Assembly (NCBI GenBank): GCA_041611095.1
Contig: JBFINP010000001.1
Span: 1 to 64,000 of the forward strand
DNA from: UBA6912 sp041611095
GTDB taxonomy: Bacteria > Actinomycetota > Acidimicrobiia > Spongiisociales > UBA5794
Length of the DNA stretch: 64,000 nucleotides
Direction of reading: 5' to 3'
How positions within the stretch are numbered: the stretch's first letter is position 1; the number at the start of each line of letters is the position of its first letter. The position numbers and the translations under genes were made by a program. Positions 16,566 to 25,630 of this stretch are shown in pieces. The notes below the pieces were generated by a model. It was given only the letters and a program-made list of their open reading frames with translations, had not been told where the DNA came from and did not search any database.

Positions 16566-17574
16566 CGCAACGGCGACGACCGTCGCCACGTCTGTCGCAG
16601 AGCCCTCCACCGTGACCCTTCTCACCCACGACTCGTTTGCCGTATCGGAGGAGGTTCTCGCCGGATTCACCGCAGACACCGGGATAGCCGTGGAGATCCT
16701 CCAAGGCGGAGACGCCGGGACGACGGTCAACCAAGCCATCTTGACCAGAGACAACCCGGTCGCCGACGTGCTGTTCGGCGTCGACAACACACTGCTCTCT
16801 CGCGCCCTCGACGAAGACCTGTTCCTCGCCTACGAGGCGCCGGGTCTGGATGACGTACCCGATGCGCTCGAGCTCGACCCCGAGCATCGGGTGACACCCA
16901 TCGACTTCGGTGACGTGTGCATCAACTACGACAGGGAGGGCCTGGAGACCGCGGGCATCGCAGCCCCGCAGACACTTCAGGACCTGACCGATCCGGCCTT
17001 CTCCGGCGCCGTCGTCGTCGAGGACCCGGCGACGTCCTCTCCGGGTCTGGCCTTCCTGCTCGCCACGATCGGCACGTTCGGCGAAGACGGCGACTACACG
17101 TGGCAGGATTACTGGGCGGACCTCGCCGCCAACGACGTGCTCGTCACCTCGGGCTGGGAGGAGGCGTACTACGGGGCCTTCAGCGGAGGCAGCGGGGAGG
17201 GCGACCGACCCGTCGTCGTCTCCTACGCATCATCGCCGCCCGCCGAGGTCGTGTTCGGGGATCCGCCGCCCGAGACGGCGCCGACGGTCAGCATGACTTC
17301 GGGCTGTTTCCGGCAGATCGAGTTTGCGGGCATCCTCTCCGGCACCGACAACGAGACCGCCGCCCGCCGGCTCATCGACTTCATGCTGTCGCCCCCCTTC
17401 CAGGAAGACATACCGCTGCAGATGTTCGTGTTCCCTGCCAATGAGACTGCGGCGCTCCCGGACGTCTTCGTTGCGAACACCGAGGTTCCGTCGGATCCCG
17501 TGACGGTCTCCCCCGAAGACATCGCGGCCAACCGCGAACGATGGATCCAAGAGTGGACCGACGTTCTTCGCTGA
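16504..17574 (+). CDS. thiB: Thiamine ABC transporter, substrate-binding lipoprotein
   Basis: This 356-aa extracytoplasmic binding protein has a short signal with lipobox LAGAC (Cys 17), so it should be a membrane-anchored lipoprotein that captures thiamine. Family features include VTLLTHDSFAVSEEVLAGF near residue 40, DVLFGVDNTLLSRAL near 95 and VVVEDPATSSPGLAFLLATI near 180, as in ThiB/TbpA proteins. It follows the pyrophosphokinase within the same riboswitch-controlled transcript and its stop overlaps the ATG of thiP (TGATG). The ligand is inferred from homology plus the riboswitch. Confidence 0.9.
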   Translation: MRRPALLAALALLAGACAGDDATATTVATSVAEPSTVTLLTHDSFAVSEEVLAGFTADTGIAVEILQGGDAGTTVNQAILTRDNPVADVLFGVDNTLLSRALDEDLFLAYEAPGLDDVPDALELDPEHRVTPIDFGDVCINYDREGLETAGIAAPQTLQDLTDPAFSGAVVVEDPATSSPGLAFLLATIGTFGEDGDYTWQDYWADLAANDVLVTSGWEEAYYGAFSGGSGEGDRPVVVSYASSPPAEVVFGDPPPETAPTVSMTSGCFRQIEFAGILSGTDNETAARRLIDFMLSPPFQEDIPLQMFVFPANETAALPDVFVANTEVPSDPVTVSPEDIAANRERWIQEWTDVLR

Positions 17575-19199
17575 TGCGACGGTCGGGGGCGGTGCGGGGA
17601 GGCTGGATCGCGGCCGCTGCGCTCCCGCTGGCCTTCCTCGGCTACTTCTTCCTCTATCCCCTCGCCTCGATACTGGTGACGGGGCTCAGCACCGACGGCG
17701 GCACCCACCCCTTGGCCGAGTTGTTCCGCCGGCGCCCCCTCCTCAGCGTGGCGTGGTTCACGACCTGGCAAGCCGTCGTTTCGACGGCGTCGACGCTCGT
17801 CCTCGGACTGCCGGGGGCGTACGTGCTGGCGCGATTCGACTTCCCCGGCCGCAGCCTCATCCGAGCCGCGACCATCGTGCCCTTCGTGCTCCCGACCGTC
17901 GTCGTCGGCGCCGCGTTTCTCGCCGTGCTCGGCCCCAACGGAGCGATTGGAGTCGATCTCAGCCGGACCGCCCTGGCGATCGTGCTGGCGCACGTGTTCT
18001 ACAACTACGCCGTGGTGGTCCGAACGGTCGGCACCTATTGGGAGCACCTCGATCCGAGGCTCGAGGAGGCCGCCCGCAGTCTGGGAGCTTCGAGGCTCCG
18101 GGCATTTCGGGAAATCACCTTGCCGCTGCTCGCCCCGGCCATCGCCTCGGCGGCCTCGATCGTCTTCCTCTTCACCTTCACCTCGTTCGGTGTGATCCTC
18201 ATCCTGGGCGGGCTCGGCCAGGCGACGATCGAGGTGGAGATCTGGCGGCAAGCCGTCGGGCTCCTGAACTTCCCTATCGCTGCAGGTCTCGCCGTCCTCC
18301 AGTTGGTGGGCGTGGCCATCATCCTGTGGGCCTACGCCCGCTACCAGCAGCGCCGCTCCCGGCAACTCACGGTGGCGCCGGCGACGCGACGACACCCCGC
18401 AACGTGGCGAGACCGCCTGCTCGTGGCGGCGAACCTGGCTTTGATGGCAATGCTGCTCGGCGGGCCGATCGCATCGCTCGTAGGGCGCTCGCTCCGTACC
18501 GGTTCGGGATATGGCTTCGACTGGTACCGGTCGCTCGGCGACGCGACCTCCGGCACCGGCCTGTTCGTCCCCCCACTGACCGCGGTCGGGAACTCGCTGC
18601 GGTTTGCCATCGCCGCCACCGTCCTCGCCGTGGTCGTGGGCGGTCTGGCGGCTGCGGTCATCGCCTACCGGCGGGGCCCGGCGGCGCGGGCCTTCGACAC
18701 CCTCTTGATGCTGCCGCTCGGCACCTCCGCGGTGACGCTCGGTTTTGGCCTCCTCGTCGCACTCGACGCACCGATCGACCTGCGCACATCGATCTGGCTC
18801 ATCCCCATCGCTCACTCGCTCGTCGCGATCCCTTTCGTCGTGAGGACCGCGGTTCCGGTGATGCGCCGGGTGCGCAGGCGGCTGCGTGAGGCAGCAGCCG
18901 TACTCGGTGCAGCGCCGTTGCGGGCATGGCGGGAGGTCGATCTCCCCCTCGTCTCGCGGGCGATCGCCGTGGGAGCGGGATTCGCCTTCGCCGTCTCGCT
19001 CGGCGAGTTCGGGGCGACATCGTTCATCGTCCGGCCGGACACACCGACACTGCCCATTGCCATCTTCCGGCTTCTCGGCCGACCCGGCGCCGTGACCTCG
19101 GGTCGTGCGATGGCGCTCAGCGTCATACTCATGGTGCTCACGGCAGTCGCCGTTCTCGCCATCGAGCGTCTGCGCACCGGCGGCCAGGAGGACTTCTGA
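17574..19199 (+). CDS. thiP: Thiamine ABC transporter permease, two-domain
   Basis: This 541-aa membrane protein has two fused permease halves, as in ThiP. Each half carries the cytoplasmic EAA loop that contacts the ATPase: EEAARSLGASRLRAFREITL (about residue 165) and EAAAVLGAAPLRAWREVDLP (about 440). About twelve hydrophobic segments are visible. The ATG at 17574 overlaps the thiB stop and is preferred over an upstream ATG at 17541 inside thiB. The stop overlaps the ATG of the ATPase gene. It forms the membrane channel of the thiamine importer. Confidence 0.92.
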   Translation: MRRSGAVRGGWIAAAALPLAFLGYFFLYPLASILVTGLSTDGGTHPLAELFRRRPLLSVAWFTTWQAVVSTASTLVLGLPGAYVLARFDFPGRSLIRAATIVPFVLPTVVVGAAFLAVLGPNGAIGVDLSRTALAIVLAHVFYNYAVVVRTVGTYWEHLDPRLEEAARSLGASRLRAFREITLPLLAPAIASAASIVFLFTFTSFGVILILGGLGQATIEVEIWRQAVGLLNFPIAAGLAVLQLVGVAIILWAYARYQQRRSRQLTVAPATRRHPATWRDRLLVAANLALMAMLLGGPIASLVGRSLRTGSGYGFDWYRSLGDATSGTGLFVPPLTAVGNSLRFAIAATVLAVVVGGLAAAVIAYRRGPAARAFDTLLMLPLGTSAVTLGFGLLVALDAPIDLRTSIWLIPIAHSLVAIPFVVRTAVPVMRRVRRRLREAAAVLGAAPLRAWREVDLPLVSRAIAVGAGFAFAVSLGEFGATSFIVRPDTPTLPIAIFRLLGRPGAVTSGRAMALSVILMVLTAVAVLAIERLRTGGQEDF

Positions 19200-20194
19200 T
19201 GCTCGAATGCAGGGCGCTGAGCCTGACATATGGCGAGATCCGCGCCCTCGACGACCTCGATCTCACGGTCGCGGACGGCTCCATCACCGCCCTCATCGGC
19301 CCGTCCGGTTGCGGGAAATCATCCCTGCTGCGCGTCGTTGCGGGTCTGGAGCGACCCGACGAGGGCTCGGTCCGATGGGACGGGCAGCGGATCGACGACG
19401 TTCCGACCCACAGGCGCGGCTTCGGCCTCATGTTCCAGGACTTCGCCCTCTTCCCGCACCGCAGCGTCGGCGAGAACGTCGCCTTCGGGCTCCGGATGAA
19501 GGGCATGGATCCGGCGGCGTTGGCGGCTCGCGTCGACGAGGTGCTCGGCTTCGTCGGACTCGAAGGCTACAGGTCACGCGGCGTCACCGAGCTGAGCGGC
19601 GGAGAGCAACAGCGAGTCGCCCTCGCCCGCACGCTCGCCCCGGACCCTCGCATGATCATGCTGGACGAGCCGCTCGGCTCGCTCGACCGGGCGTTGAGCG
19701 ACCGCCTCGTCGTCGAGATGCGGGATCTGTTCCGGCGCCTCGCGGTGACTGTGCTGTATGTCACCCACGACCAAGACGAGGCGTTCGTGGTGGCGGACGA
19801 CCTCGCGGTCATGAGGGCGGGGAGCATCGTTGCCGCAGGAACGGCCGAAGGCGTGTGGCGCGACCCGGGAACAGAGTGGGTGGCGAGGTTCCTGGGCCAC
19901 GAGAACATCCTCCGTCCCGATTCCGCTGCGACCCGACTCGTCTTGGGCGACGGGTTCATCGCCGGGTCGGACGCCACAACGGGGTATGCGGTGCCGGCCA
20001 CTGCGCTCGACGTGCGACCCGACGCGGAGGGAGCGGGGATGGTGGACGGAGTGACCTTCGGCGCTGGACTCCACCGCATCGAAATCACCGTCGGCGGCGA
20101 GCGTCTGGTGGCCAGCTCGCCGCGCTCGATACCGCTCGGAAGCCGCGTCGCCGTCAGCGCCGAGCGCAGTGCCGCCATCCCACTCAGCGGGTGA
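19199..20194 (+). CDS. thiQ: Thiamine ABC transporter ATP-binding protein
   Basis: This 331-aa ATPase has Walker A GPSGCGKSS (about residue 36), the signature LSGGEQQRVALARTLA, Walker B MIMLDEPLGSLDR and the switch histidine VTHDQDEA. A C-terminal extension after about residue 235 (GHENILRPDS onward) resembles the regulatory TOBE-type domain of spermidine/iron-type importers, longer than enterobacterial ThiQ. The ATG at 19199 overlaps the thiP stop. It closes the riboswitch-led operon and powers thiamine uptake. Confidence 0.9.
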   Translation: MLECRALSLTYGEIRALDDLDLTVADGSITALIGPSGCGKSSLLRVVAGLERPDEGSVRWDGQRIDDVPTHRRGFGLMFQDFALFPHRSVGENVAFGLRMKGMDPAALAARVDEVLGFVGLEGYRSRGVTELSGGEQQRVALARTLAPDPRMIMLDEPLGSLDRALSDRLVVEMRDLFRRLAVTVLYVTHDQDEAFVVADDLAVMRAGSIVAAGTAEGVWRDPGTEWVARFLGHENILRPDSAATRLVLGDGFIAGSDATTGYAVPATALDVRPDAEGAGMVDGVTFGAGLHRIEITVGGERLVASSPRSIPLGSRVAVSAERSAAIPLSG

Positions 20195-20203
20195 TGCGGC
20201 CGC

Positions 20204-20680
20204 TCAGTCCTCGGCGACGTCCACCCAGTCCGCCCCCGAGACACGTACCAGCTGCTCGAGGTCGATCTCGAACACGGTGGTCGGGGTCCCCCCGGCCGCC
20301 CACACCGACGGGTTGCGACGCAAACTGTCGTCGGCATGGACGGGCAGGGGTTTCGGATGACAGAAGGGCGGGGTCCCGCCCGCCACGAAGCCCGTGTGCT
20401 CACGCACCTCGTCGAGAGATGCACGGCGGGCCTTGCTGCCCTCGCGTAACCCGGCGAGCTTTCGGGGATCCACGCGCCGATCACCGGCCATCAGCACGAG
20501 CACGGGCGCATCGTCGACCATGAAGAGCAGCGACTTGACGATAGCCGACACGTCACAGCCGATCGCCGCCGCGGCGTCCGCCGCAGTCTTCGTACCGTCC
20601 GGGTAGAGGACCGGTTCGACGGCAACGCCGAGCTCGGCGGCCTCGGAGACGAAACGCTTGGTCGTATCGGGAAGGTCCAC
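20204..20680 (-). CDS. YbaK/ProX-type aminoacyl-tRNA deacylase
   Basis: This is a 158-aa single-domain YbaK/EbsC family protein. Members clear mischarged aminoacyl-tRNA in trans. The conserved lysine lies in CDVSAIVKSLLF, and GFVAGGTPPFCHPKPLPVHAD is the glycine-rich active-site segment. The start is GTG at 20680, with TAGGCT ending 8 bases upstream, consistent with a leaderless mRNA. It converges with thiQ, with only 9 bases between stops. Confidence 0.88.
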   Translation of the reverse strand: MDLPDTTKRFVSEAAELGVAVEPVLYPDGTKTAADAAAAIGCDVSAIVKSLLFMVDDAPVLVLMAGDRRVDPRKLAGLREGSKARRASLDEVREHTGFVAGGTPPFCHPKPLPVHADDSLRRNPSVWAAGGTPTTVFEIDLEQLVRVSGADWVDVAED

Positions 20681-20731
20681 GGCGGCGAAGCCTACCGCCG
20701 CACCGCTCGGCTGCCTTGCGGCGAGGGCCGT

Positions 20732-21307
20732 TCACGCAACGCCAACCACGCCCTCCTCTGAGGCGAGCCACTGCATCGGCACATCGTGATCCTCACGCGG
20801 CAGCCGATCGGCCACCAGCGCCGACGGGACGATACCTACGCGGACGACTCCGGGACGGAGCCGGCCGAGCAAATCGTCGTAGTACCCCATCCCGCGGCCC
20901 AGCCGGTTGCCGAACAGATCGAAGGCCAGGCCGGGCACCAGCGCCACGTCGACGGCGGACGGCGGGACGTGTGGTGCCGAGCTGTGCGGCTGGGGGAAAC
21001 CGAGCGGATGGACCTCGAGGGGCCCGCCCAGCTCATGGATCGTCAACGGTCCCTCCTTCGGGGTCCGGGTCGTCACCCACCGCACGGGCAGGCCCGCATC
21101 GACGAGGCCCGTCAGGTCGATCTCATCCGTCATGGCGAGGTAGACGAGAACCGTTGCCTCATGGCGCAGCGGCGGGAAAGCCACGAGGCCCTTTGCGACG
21201 TTGGGCGCCAGCTCGGCGAAGTCCAGCGTGCTTCGCAACGCACGCGCCCAGGTGCGCCACTCGTCCTTGGGCGCCCCCTCCTCCGGTACGGCGAGCTCCT
21301 CAGCCAA
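20732..21307 (-). CDS. 5-formyltetrahydrofolate cyclo-ligase
   Basis: The ATP-dependent enzyme converts 5-formyl-THF to 5,10-methenyl-THF. The C-terminal half has VDVALVPGLAFDLFGNRLG, then RGMGYYDDLL, the signature segment of the MTHFS family. The N-terminal part reads KDEWRTWARALRSTLDF. The reading frame is open to 21403, but the upstream part lies inside the SDR gene. The most economical start is TTG at 21307, which overlaps the SDR stop by 8 bases and gives 191 aa, the normal family length. The start is uncertain; the family is not. Confidence 0.85.
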   Translation of the reverse strand: MAEELAVPEEGAPKDEWRTWARALRSTLDFAELAPNVAKGLVAFPPLRHEATVLVYLAMTDEIDLTGLVDAGLPVRWVTTRTPKEGPLTIHELGGPLEVHPLGFPQPHSSAPHVPPSAVDVALVPGLAFDLFGNRLGRGMGYYDDLLGRLRPGVVRVGIVPSALVADRLPREDHDVPMQWLASEEGVVGVA

Positions 21308-22205
21308 TGAGCTTTGGACCCAGCTTGGCGAACTCGTCCTGCGATGAGAAGGGCACGATGTAGCCGTCCTCATCCCGGATGTCGTCGAGGTGCTCGACCA
21401 CATCCTCGATCGTCAATGGACCGTCGTGGACCGGGTGCTTGAAGTAGCCGGGGGTGAGACCCACGAAGAAACGACTCACCGATCCCCCACCCACCGACCA
21501 CACCTCGCCGTTCACTGCGCACCCCTCCGACGCCAGGTACGCCACGACAGGCGACACGTACTGCGGATCGAAGTGTGCGACGGCTTCCCCGAAGATGTCC
21601 TCCGTCATCCGCGTCCGTGCGATGGGAGCGATGGCGTTGACCTTGATCCCCGCCTTGGACCCTTCGAGCTTCAACACGTTCATGAGACCGACCAGACCCA
21701 TCTTGGCGGCGCCGTAGTTGGACTGGCCGAAGTTGCCCATGAGCCCGGAGCCGCTGGACGTCAACACGACCCTTCCGTAGCCCTGCTCCTTCATGTGGGC
21801 GAAGGCCGGTCTCGTGACGTAGAAAGCACCCTTGAGGTGCACGTCGAGCACCGCCGACAGGTCATCCCAAGCGAGGTTGACGAAGGACTTGTCGCGCAGG
21901 ATCCCGGCGTTGTTGACCACGATGTCGACGCGGCCGAACTCGTCGACAGCCCGTTGCACCATGGCCTCGGCGACCGCGGGATCCGAAACCGAGCCGTGAT
22001 CGGCCACGGCGACGCCGCCGGCGGCGCGGATCTCGTCGACCACCGCATCCGCCGCACCGGCGCTCTCGCCGAGACCGTGCACGTCGCCGCCGACGTCGTT
22101 CACGACGACGGCCGCTCCTCGTCGAGCGAGCAGCAGAGCGTGTTCTCGGCCTAAACCCCCTCCGGCTCCGGTGACAATCGCCACTCGGTCCGAGAAACTC
22201 ACCAT
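21300..22205 (-). CDS. SDR-family (3R)-hydroxyacyl-CoA dehydrogenase-like protein
   Basis: This 301-aa short-chain dehydrogenase has the cofactor motif TGAGGGLGREHAL (residue 12 on), NNAGILRDKSF and the catalytic NYGAAK. The sequence DVGGDVHG and the ending SQDEFAKLGPKL resemble the dehydrogenase half of peroxisomal multifunctional enzyme type 2, which acts on (3R)-hydroxyacyl-CoA in fatty acid oxidation. I chose the ATG at 22205 (MVSFSDRVAIVTG); the reading frame extends further upstream but that part looks non-family. It overlaps the folate gene by 8 bases. Confidence 0.85.
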   Translation of the reverse strand: MVSFSDRVAIVTGAGGGLGREHALLLARRGAAVVVNDVGGDVHGLGESAGAADAVVDEIRAAGGVAVADHGSVSDPAVAEAMVQRAVDEFGRVDIVVNNAGILRDKSFVNLAWDDLSAVLDVHLKGAFYVTRPAFAHMKEQGYGRVVLTSSGSGLMGNFGQSNYGAAKMGLVGLMNVLKLEGSKAGIKVNAIAPIARTRMTEDIFGEAVAHFDPQYVSPVVAYLASEGCAVNGEVWSVGGGSVSRFFVGLTPGYFKHPVHDGPLTIEDVVEHLDDIRDEDGYIVPFSSQDEFAKLGPKLIG

Positions 22206-22304
22206 GCCTTCAATCCTCTCGCTGCCCGGGGCGGGAACGATAGCGTCGCCACGCTCGCGCCCCCATCCGGGCGCAGCCCGCATCGTGCCCTACCATGGTC
22301 GTAG

Positions 22305-23642
22305 ATGGAGGCAAGGGACGCCCCGGACAAGATCCGGCCGCTACCACCTGACCTGGCGGGCGACGCCACTCCCGAGGGACCCCCACCACCCGACCGGCGC
22401 TGGGTGCCTATCGCCGTGGCGGCCGGCGCCCTGGTCTTCTTCGGGGTGCTGGCCGGACTGCTCGGCTCCGCACCTACCACCACCTCGGGGCCGAACGAGG
22501 CCGAGCCACCGCCGACGACCCTTCCCGGGCTTGGCGCGCCCCCGCCGCCGCCGACCACCACGACGAGGGCACCCCAGACGCTTCGTGAGCGCATCCCCAT
22601 CCTCGAGCGCAGCCTCACGGTGATCTACCAGGGCGACGACGGCACCTCGACCCGTCTCCAGACCTGGCCCATCGGCGCGATCGAGCCGAGTGAGGCCACC
22701 AGCTCGGGAGGGCGTGCCGAAGCCGCGATGTTCGACACGTCGTTTGCGGAGCTCGCCTGGGTCACAACCGGACGCCACGACACCTTGTGGCTCGGTGCCC
22801 CTCCCCAAGGGGAGCCGGCATGGATCGACATCTCCGGAGCGGCATGGCACGCAACCACGCCACTCACCCTGGCGTGGCTTGCCCGCGATCCCGCCGACGG
22901 CACGATTCACCTGTATCGGGCCACGGCGCTGCCTACGGGACTCGAGCAGCTCACGGACCTCGGACCACTGCCGGAGGGAAGCGAGCTGGTCGGCTGGGGT
23001 GATTGGGGGTTTGCGCTCAACGTGCCCCCACCCTCCCTGATGCGCCAGTGGCGCATTCCGGACCCGACGGGAGCAACGCCGAATACGGTTTTCCAGCCTC
23101 TCGCGTTCACCATCATCCTCGACGATCTGGGCGTCGAGACGGCGGCACTCGTCGGCACTGCACGAGCCACGGGTCCGGATGGTCACCTGGTGATCCAGCC
23201 GGCACCCGAGGCCTACCGCCTCGCCCTGGACGGCGGACTCGACGTCGTCGCCCTCGGTCTGCAGACCGAGCCCATCGTCGTCGGGCGAGACCCCCAAGAG
23301 CGCCCGTTTGCCCTGCTCGCCCCGGACCTCACGCCGACCGATGTGGGCTTCGCCCCGGCATCACCTGCGACGACGTTCGTATTCACACCGGACGGCGCCC
23401 ATGTCACGGCCGCCGGGGCGATCGAGGGCAGGTTTGCGATGGTGACCGAGGCAGTCGACGGAACGCAGCGTCGCATCACGTCGGTCGCAGGGGCCGATAC
23501 GCTGATCGGCTTCTCTCGCGACGGGAAGTTGCTGGTACTGCACGACCGCAGCGGCGGTGGGCTCACTTTCCACGACTGGAACCGCGGCGCCAGCTGGCAG
23601 CTGCCGTTCCCTTCCGGCTCCGTGCTCGCGGTCGACGTCTGA
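22305..23642 (+). CDS. Membrane-anchored protein with Pro/Thr stalk and propeller-like domain
   Basis: In this 445-aa protein a short Pro-rich cytoplasmic part is followed by one membrane segment (about residues 33-53, VPIAVAAGALVFFGVLAGLL), then a Pro/Thr-rich stalk (PPPTTLP, PPPPPTTTTRAP) to about residue 90. The rest is beta-rich with repeated W, G and D turns, similar to a propeller domain. It is probably an extracytoplasmic sensor or cell-envelope protein, but I cannot name a family. TACCAT ends 8 bases before the ATG and no Shine-Dalgarno is seen. Confidence 0.7.
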   Translation: MEARDAPDKIRPLPPDLAGDATPEGPPPPDRRWVPIAVAAGALVFFGVLAGLLGSAPTTTSGPNEAEPPPTTLPGLGAPPPPPTTTTRAPQTLRERIPILERSLTVIYQGDDGTSTRLQTWPIGAIEPSEATSSGGRAEAAMFDTSFAELAWVTTGRHDTLWLGAPPQGEPAWIDISGAAWHATTPLTLAWLARDPADGTIHLYRATALPTGLEQLTDLGPLPEGSELVGWGDWGFALNVPPPSLMRQWRIPDPTGATPNTVFQPLAFTIILDDLGVETAALVGTARATGPDGHLVIQPAPEAYRLALDGGLDVVALGLQTEPIVVGRDPQERPFALLAPDLTPTDVGFAPASPATTFVFTPDGAHVTAAGAIEGRFAMVTEAVDGTQRRITSVAGADTLIGFSRDGKLLVLHDRSGGGLTFHDWNRGASWQLPFPSGSVLAVDV

Positions 23643-23664
23643 ACGAGCGCCGACAAGACCTCAC

Positions 23665-24861
23665 TCACACTGCTTCGTGGAGGGGTGCAGCCAGGTTGCC
23701 CCTCCTCTGCACGGTGACGTCGTCAAGGCCGAGCCAGCCGGCCATCGCCGTCAGCTCGCATGCGAGGGCCCGAGCCACCCGGGCCGGATCGCGACCGTCC
23801 TCGGCATACGCACCCTGCACCCTCAGCGCTCCGACCTTGCGGTCGGCCTTGAGGTCCACGCGCCCGACGAGCTCGCCGTCGAGCAGGAAGGGAAGCACGT
23901 AGTAGCCGTGGACACGTTGATCCTCAGGCACGTAGATCTCGATGCGATATCGAAACGCAAACAGGCGCTCGGTGCGCTCTCGGTGCCACACGAGGGGGTC
24001 AAAGGGGCTCAGAAGGCCGGTGCCACGACCCCGCCGCGGCAGAGTGGCCTCCGGATGGAGGTAGACGGGCCCCCGCCAGCCTGCAACCTGCACATGGGAG
24101 AGCCGGCCCGATTCGGCGAGTGCGGCGAGCACCGGCCGTGCCGTCGGCAGGTGGAGCCGGTAGTAATCGGCGAGATCCGAAGCGGTCCCCACCCCGTGGT
24201 GCCGTGCCGCCCGCATCAACAGCCGTGCGTAGGTCTCCTCCTTGCCGGGCGCAGGCTCGGCCATGATCGCCGGAGGCAAGACCCGCTCGGGGACGTCGTA
24301 CACCCGGGTGAAGTTTCGATCGCGCCACGCCGTGATCCTCCCCTTGGCGAACAGCCATTCCAGGGCGATCTTGCCGCGGCCATACCCCCACCACGGTCCG
24401 GTGCGGGCACCCGGGTCCGCGAGATCCGAGACCGTGAGCGGACCTCGTTGCACGATCTCTTCGTGGACCGAGTCGATGTATCCGGGATGCTCGACCTCGA
24501 GCGCCTGCACCCGTCGCCACGGCCTGATCGCCCCCATCCGGTAGCGCCACAGCGGGTAGGTCCCCACCGGCAGCAACGAGGCCTCGTGCCCCCAATACTC
24601 GAAGATGTGGTTCGCATCGGTCGTGTAGGAGTGGAGCTTGTCGCGGGGGTACGGACCCAGACGGGTCAGCACCGGGAGATAGTGGGATCGGGATACGACG
24701 TTCACGGAGTCGAGCTGGAGCAGGCCGATCGTGTCGAAGACCCGGGCGAAGTGGCGACGGTCGATCCTCCCGGTCGGCTTCGCGGCCGTGAATCCCTGGG
24801 CGCCGAGCGCAATGCGTCGCGCCTGGTCGAGCGTGAGCCGTCGCACACGGGGGTGGGTCAT
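23665..24861 (-). CDS. YcaQ-type winged-helix DNA glycosylase
   Basis: This 398-aa protein of the YcaQ/AlkX-like family (HTH_42) unhooks DNA interstrand crosslinks or removes alkylated bases in characterised relatives. It has RLTLDQARRIALGAQGF at the start and the catalytic Q-x-D motif in LLQLDSVNVV (about residue 48). HIFEYWGHEASLLP follows near 85, and the C-terminal winged-helix region includes LLSPFDPLVWHRERTERLF. It is divergent from the acyltransferase gene at 24883, with only 21 bases between the starts. It fits the local concentration of DNA repair genes. Confidence 0.87.
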   Translation of the reverse strand: MTHPRVRRLTLDQARRIALGAQGFTAAKPTGRIDRRHFARVFDTIGLLQLDSVNVVSRSHYLPVLTRLGPYPRDKLHSYTTDANHIFEYWGHEASLLPVGTYPLWRYRMGAIRPWRRVQALEVEHPGYIDSVHEEIVQRGPLTVSDLADPGARTGPWWGYGRGKIALEWLFAKGRITAWRDRNFTRVYDVPERVLPPAIMAEPAPGKEETYARLLMRAARHHGVGTASDLADYYRLHLPTARPVLAALAESGRLSHVQVAGWRGPVYLHPEATLPRRGRGTGLLSPFDPLVWHRERTERLFAFRYRIEIYVPEDQRVHGYYVLPFLLDGELVGRVDLKADRKVGALRVQGAYAEDGRDPARVARALACELTAMAGWLGLDDVTVQRRGNLAAPLHEAV

Positions 24862-24882
24862 GGCCGCCGCTACGCTACCGGC

Positions 24883-25620
24883 ATGCCCCGCAAGTTGCGT
24901 GCCGGGTTGCGGACCGCGGTCGCCGTGCCCACCTTCTTCGTCTTCACCATTCTCCTGGCCGGCGTGCTGCTGCTCGTGTCGGCGCTGCGACGTGACTCAC
25001 CGATGGTCGACAAGATCATCCGTCTGTGGTCGCGTCTGTTCTTGAGCACGGGCCCGGTGAAGCTCGATGTGCAGCGAAACGACACCATCGACCGCTCGCG
25101 GCAATACGTGTTCGTGGCCAACCATCTGTCGAACTTCGACATCCCGGTGATGTTCCTATCCATCCCGGTCCCCATCCGCTACCTCGCAAAGAAAGAGATC
25201 TACAAGATCCCCGTCGTGGCCCAGGCGATGAACTCGATCGGGATCATCAAGACAGACCGCCAGGCCGGCGTCGGCTCTCACGCCCTGATCAACCAAGGAG
25301 TGGAGCAGGCGAAACGGCGGGGCCTTTCGCTCATCATCTTCCCCGAGGGCACTCGCAGCCGAGACGGGAAGCTCGGACCGTTCAAGAAGGGGGCCTTTCG
25401 CATCGCAATCGGCAGCGATCTCCCGGTGGTGCCGGTGTCGATTCGCGGCACGTGGGACGTGTGGCCTCCCGACGCAAAGATGTTCTTTCCCGGCCACGCC
25501 GAGGTCGTCGTTCACGACCCGATCCCCACACACGATCTCACGCTTGCGGACATCGATGCGCTACGCGACAAATGCCATGCGATCATCGCATCGGATCTGC
25601 CGCCTGACCTCGTGCGGTGA
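24883..25620 (+). CDS. 1-acyl-glycerol-3-phosphate acyltransferase family protein
   Basis: This 245-aa PlsC-type enzyme of phospholipid synthesis has one N-terminal membrane segment (about residues 13-33), the catalytic box VANHLSNFDIPV (HxxxxD), KKEIYKIPVVAQAM, and the substrate box FPEGTRSRDG. The length and motif order are typical. TACGCT ends 6 bases before the ATG with no Shine-Dalgarno, suggesting a leaderless transcript. It converges with imuB, with 10 bases between stops. Confidence 0.9.
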   Translation: MPRKLRAGLRTAVAVPTFFVFTILLAGVLLLVSALRRDSPMVDKIIRLWSRLFLSTGPVKLDVQRNDTIDRSRQYVFVANHLSNFDIPVMFLSIPVPIRYLAKKEIYKIPVVAQAMNSIGIIKTDRQAGVGSHALINQGVEQAKRRGLSLIIFPEGTRSRDGKLGPFKKGAFRIAIGSDLPVVPVSIRGTWDVWPPDAKMFFPGHAEVVVHDPIPTHDLTLADIDALRDKCHAIIASDLPPDLVR

Positions 25621-25630
25621 TCGGCCGGCG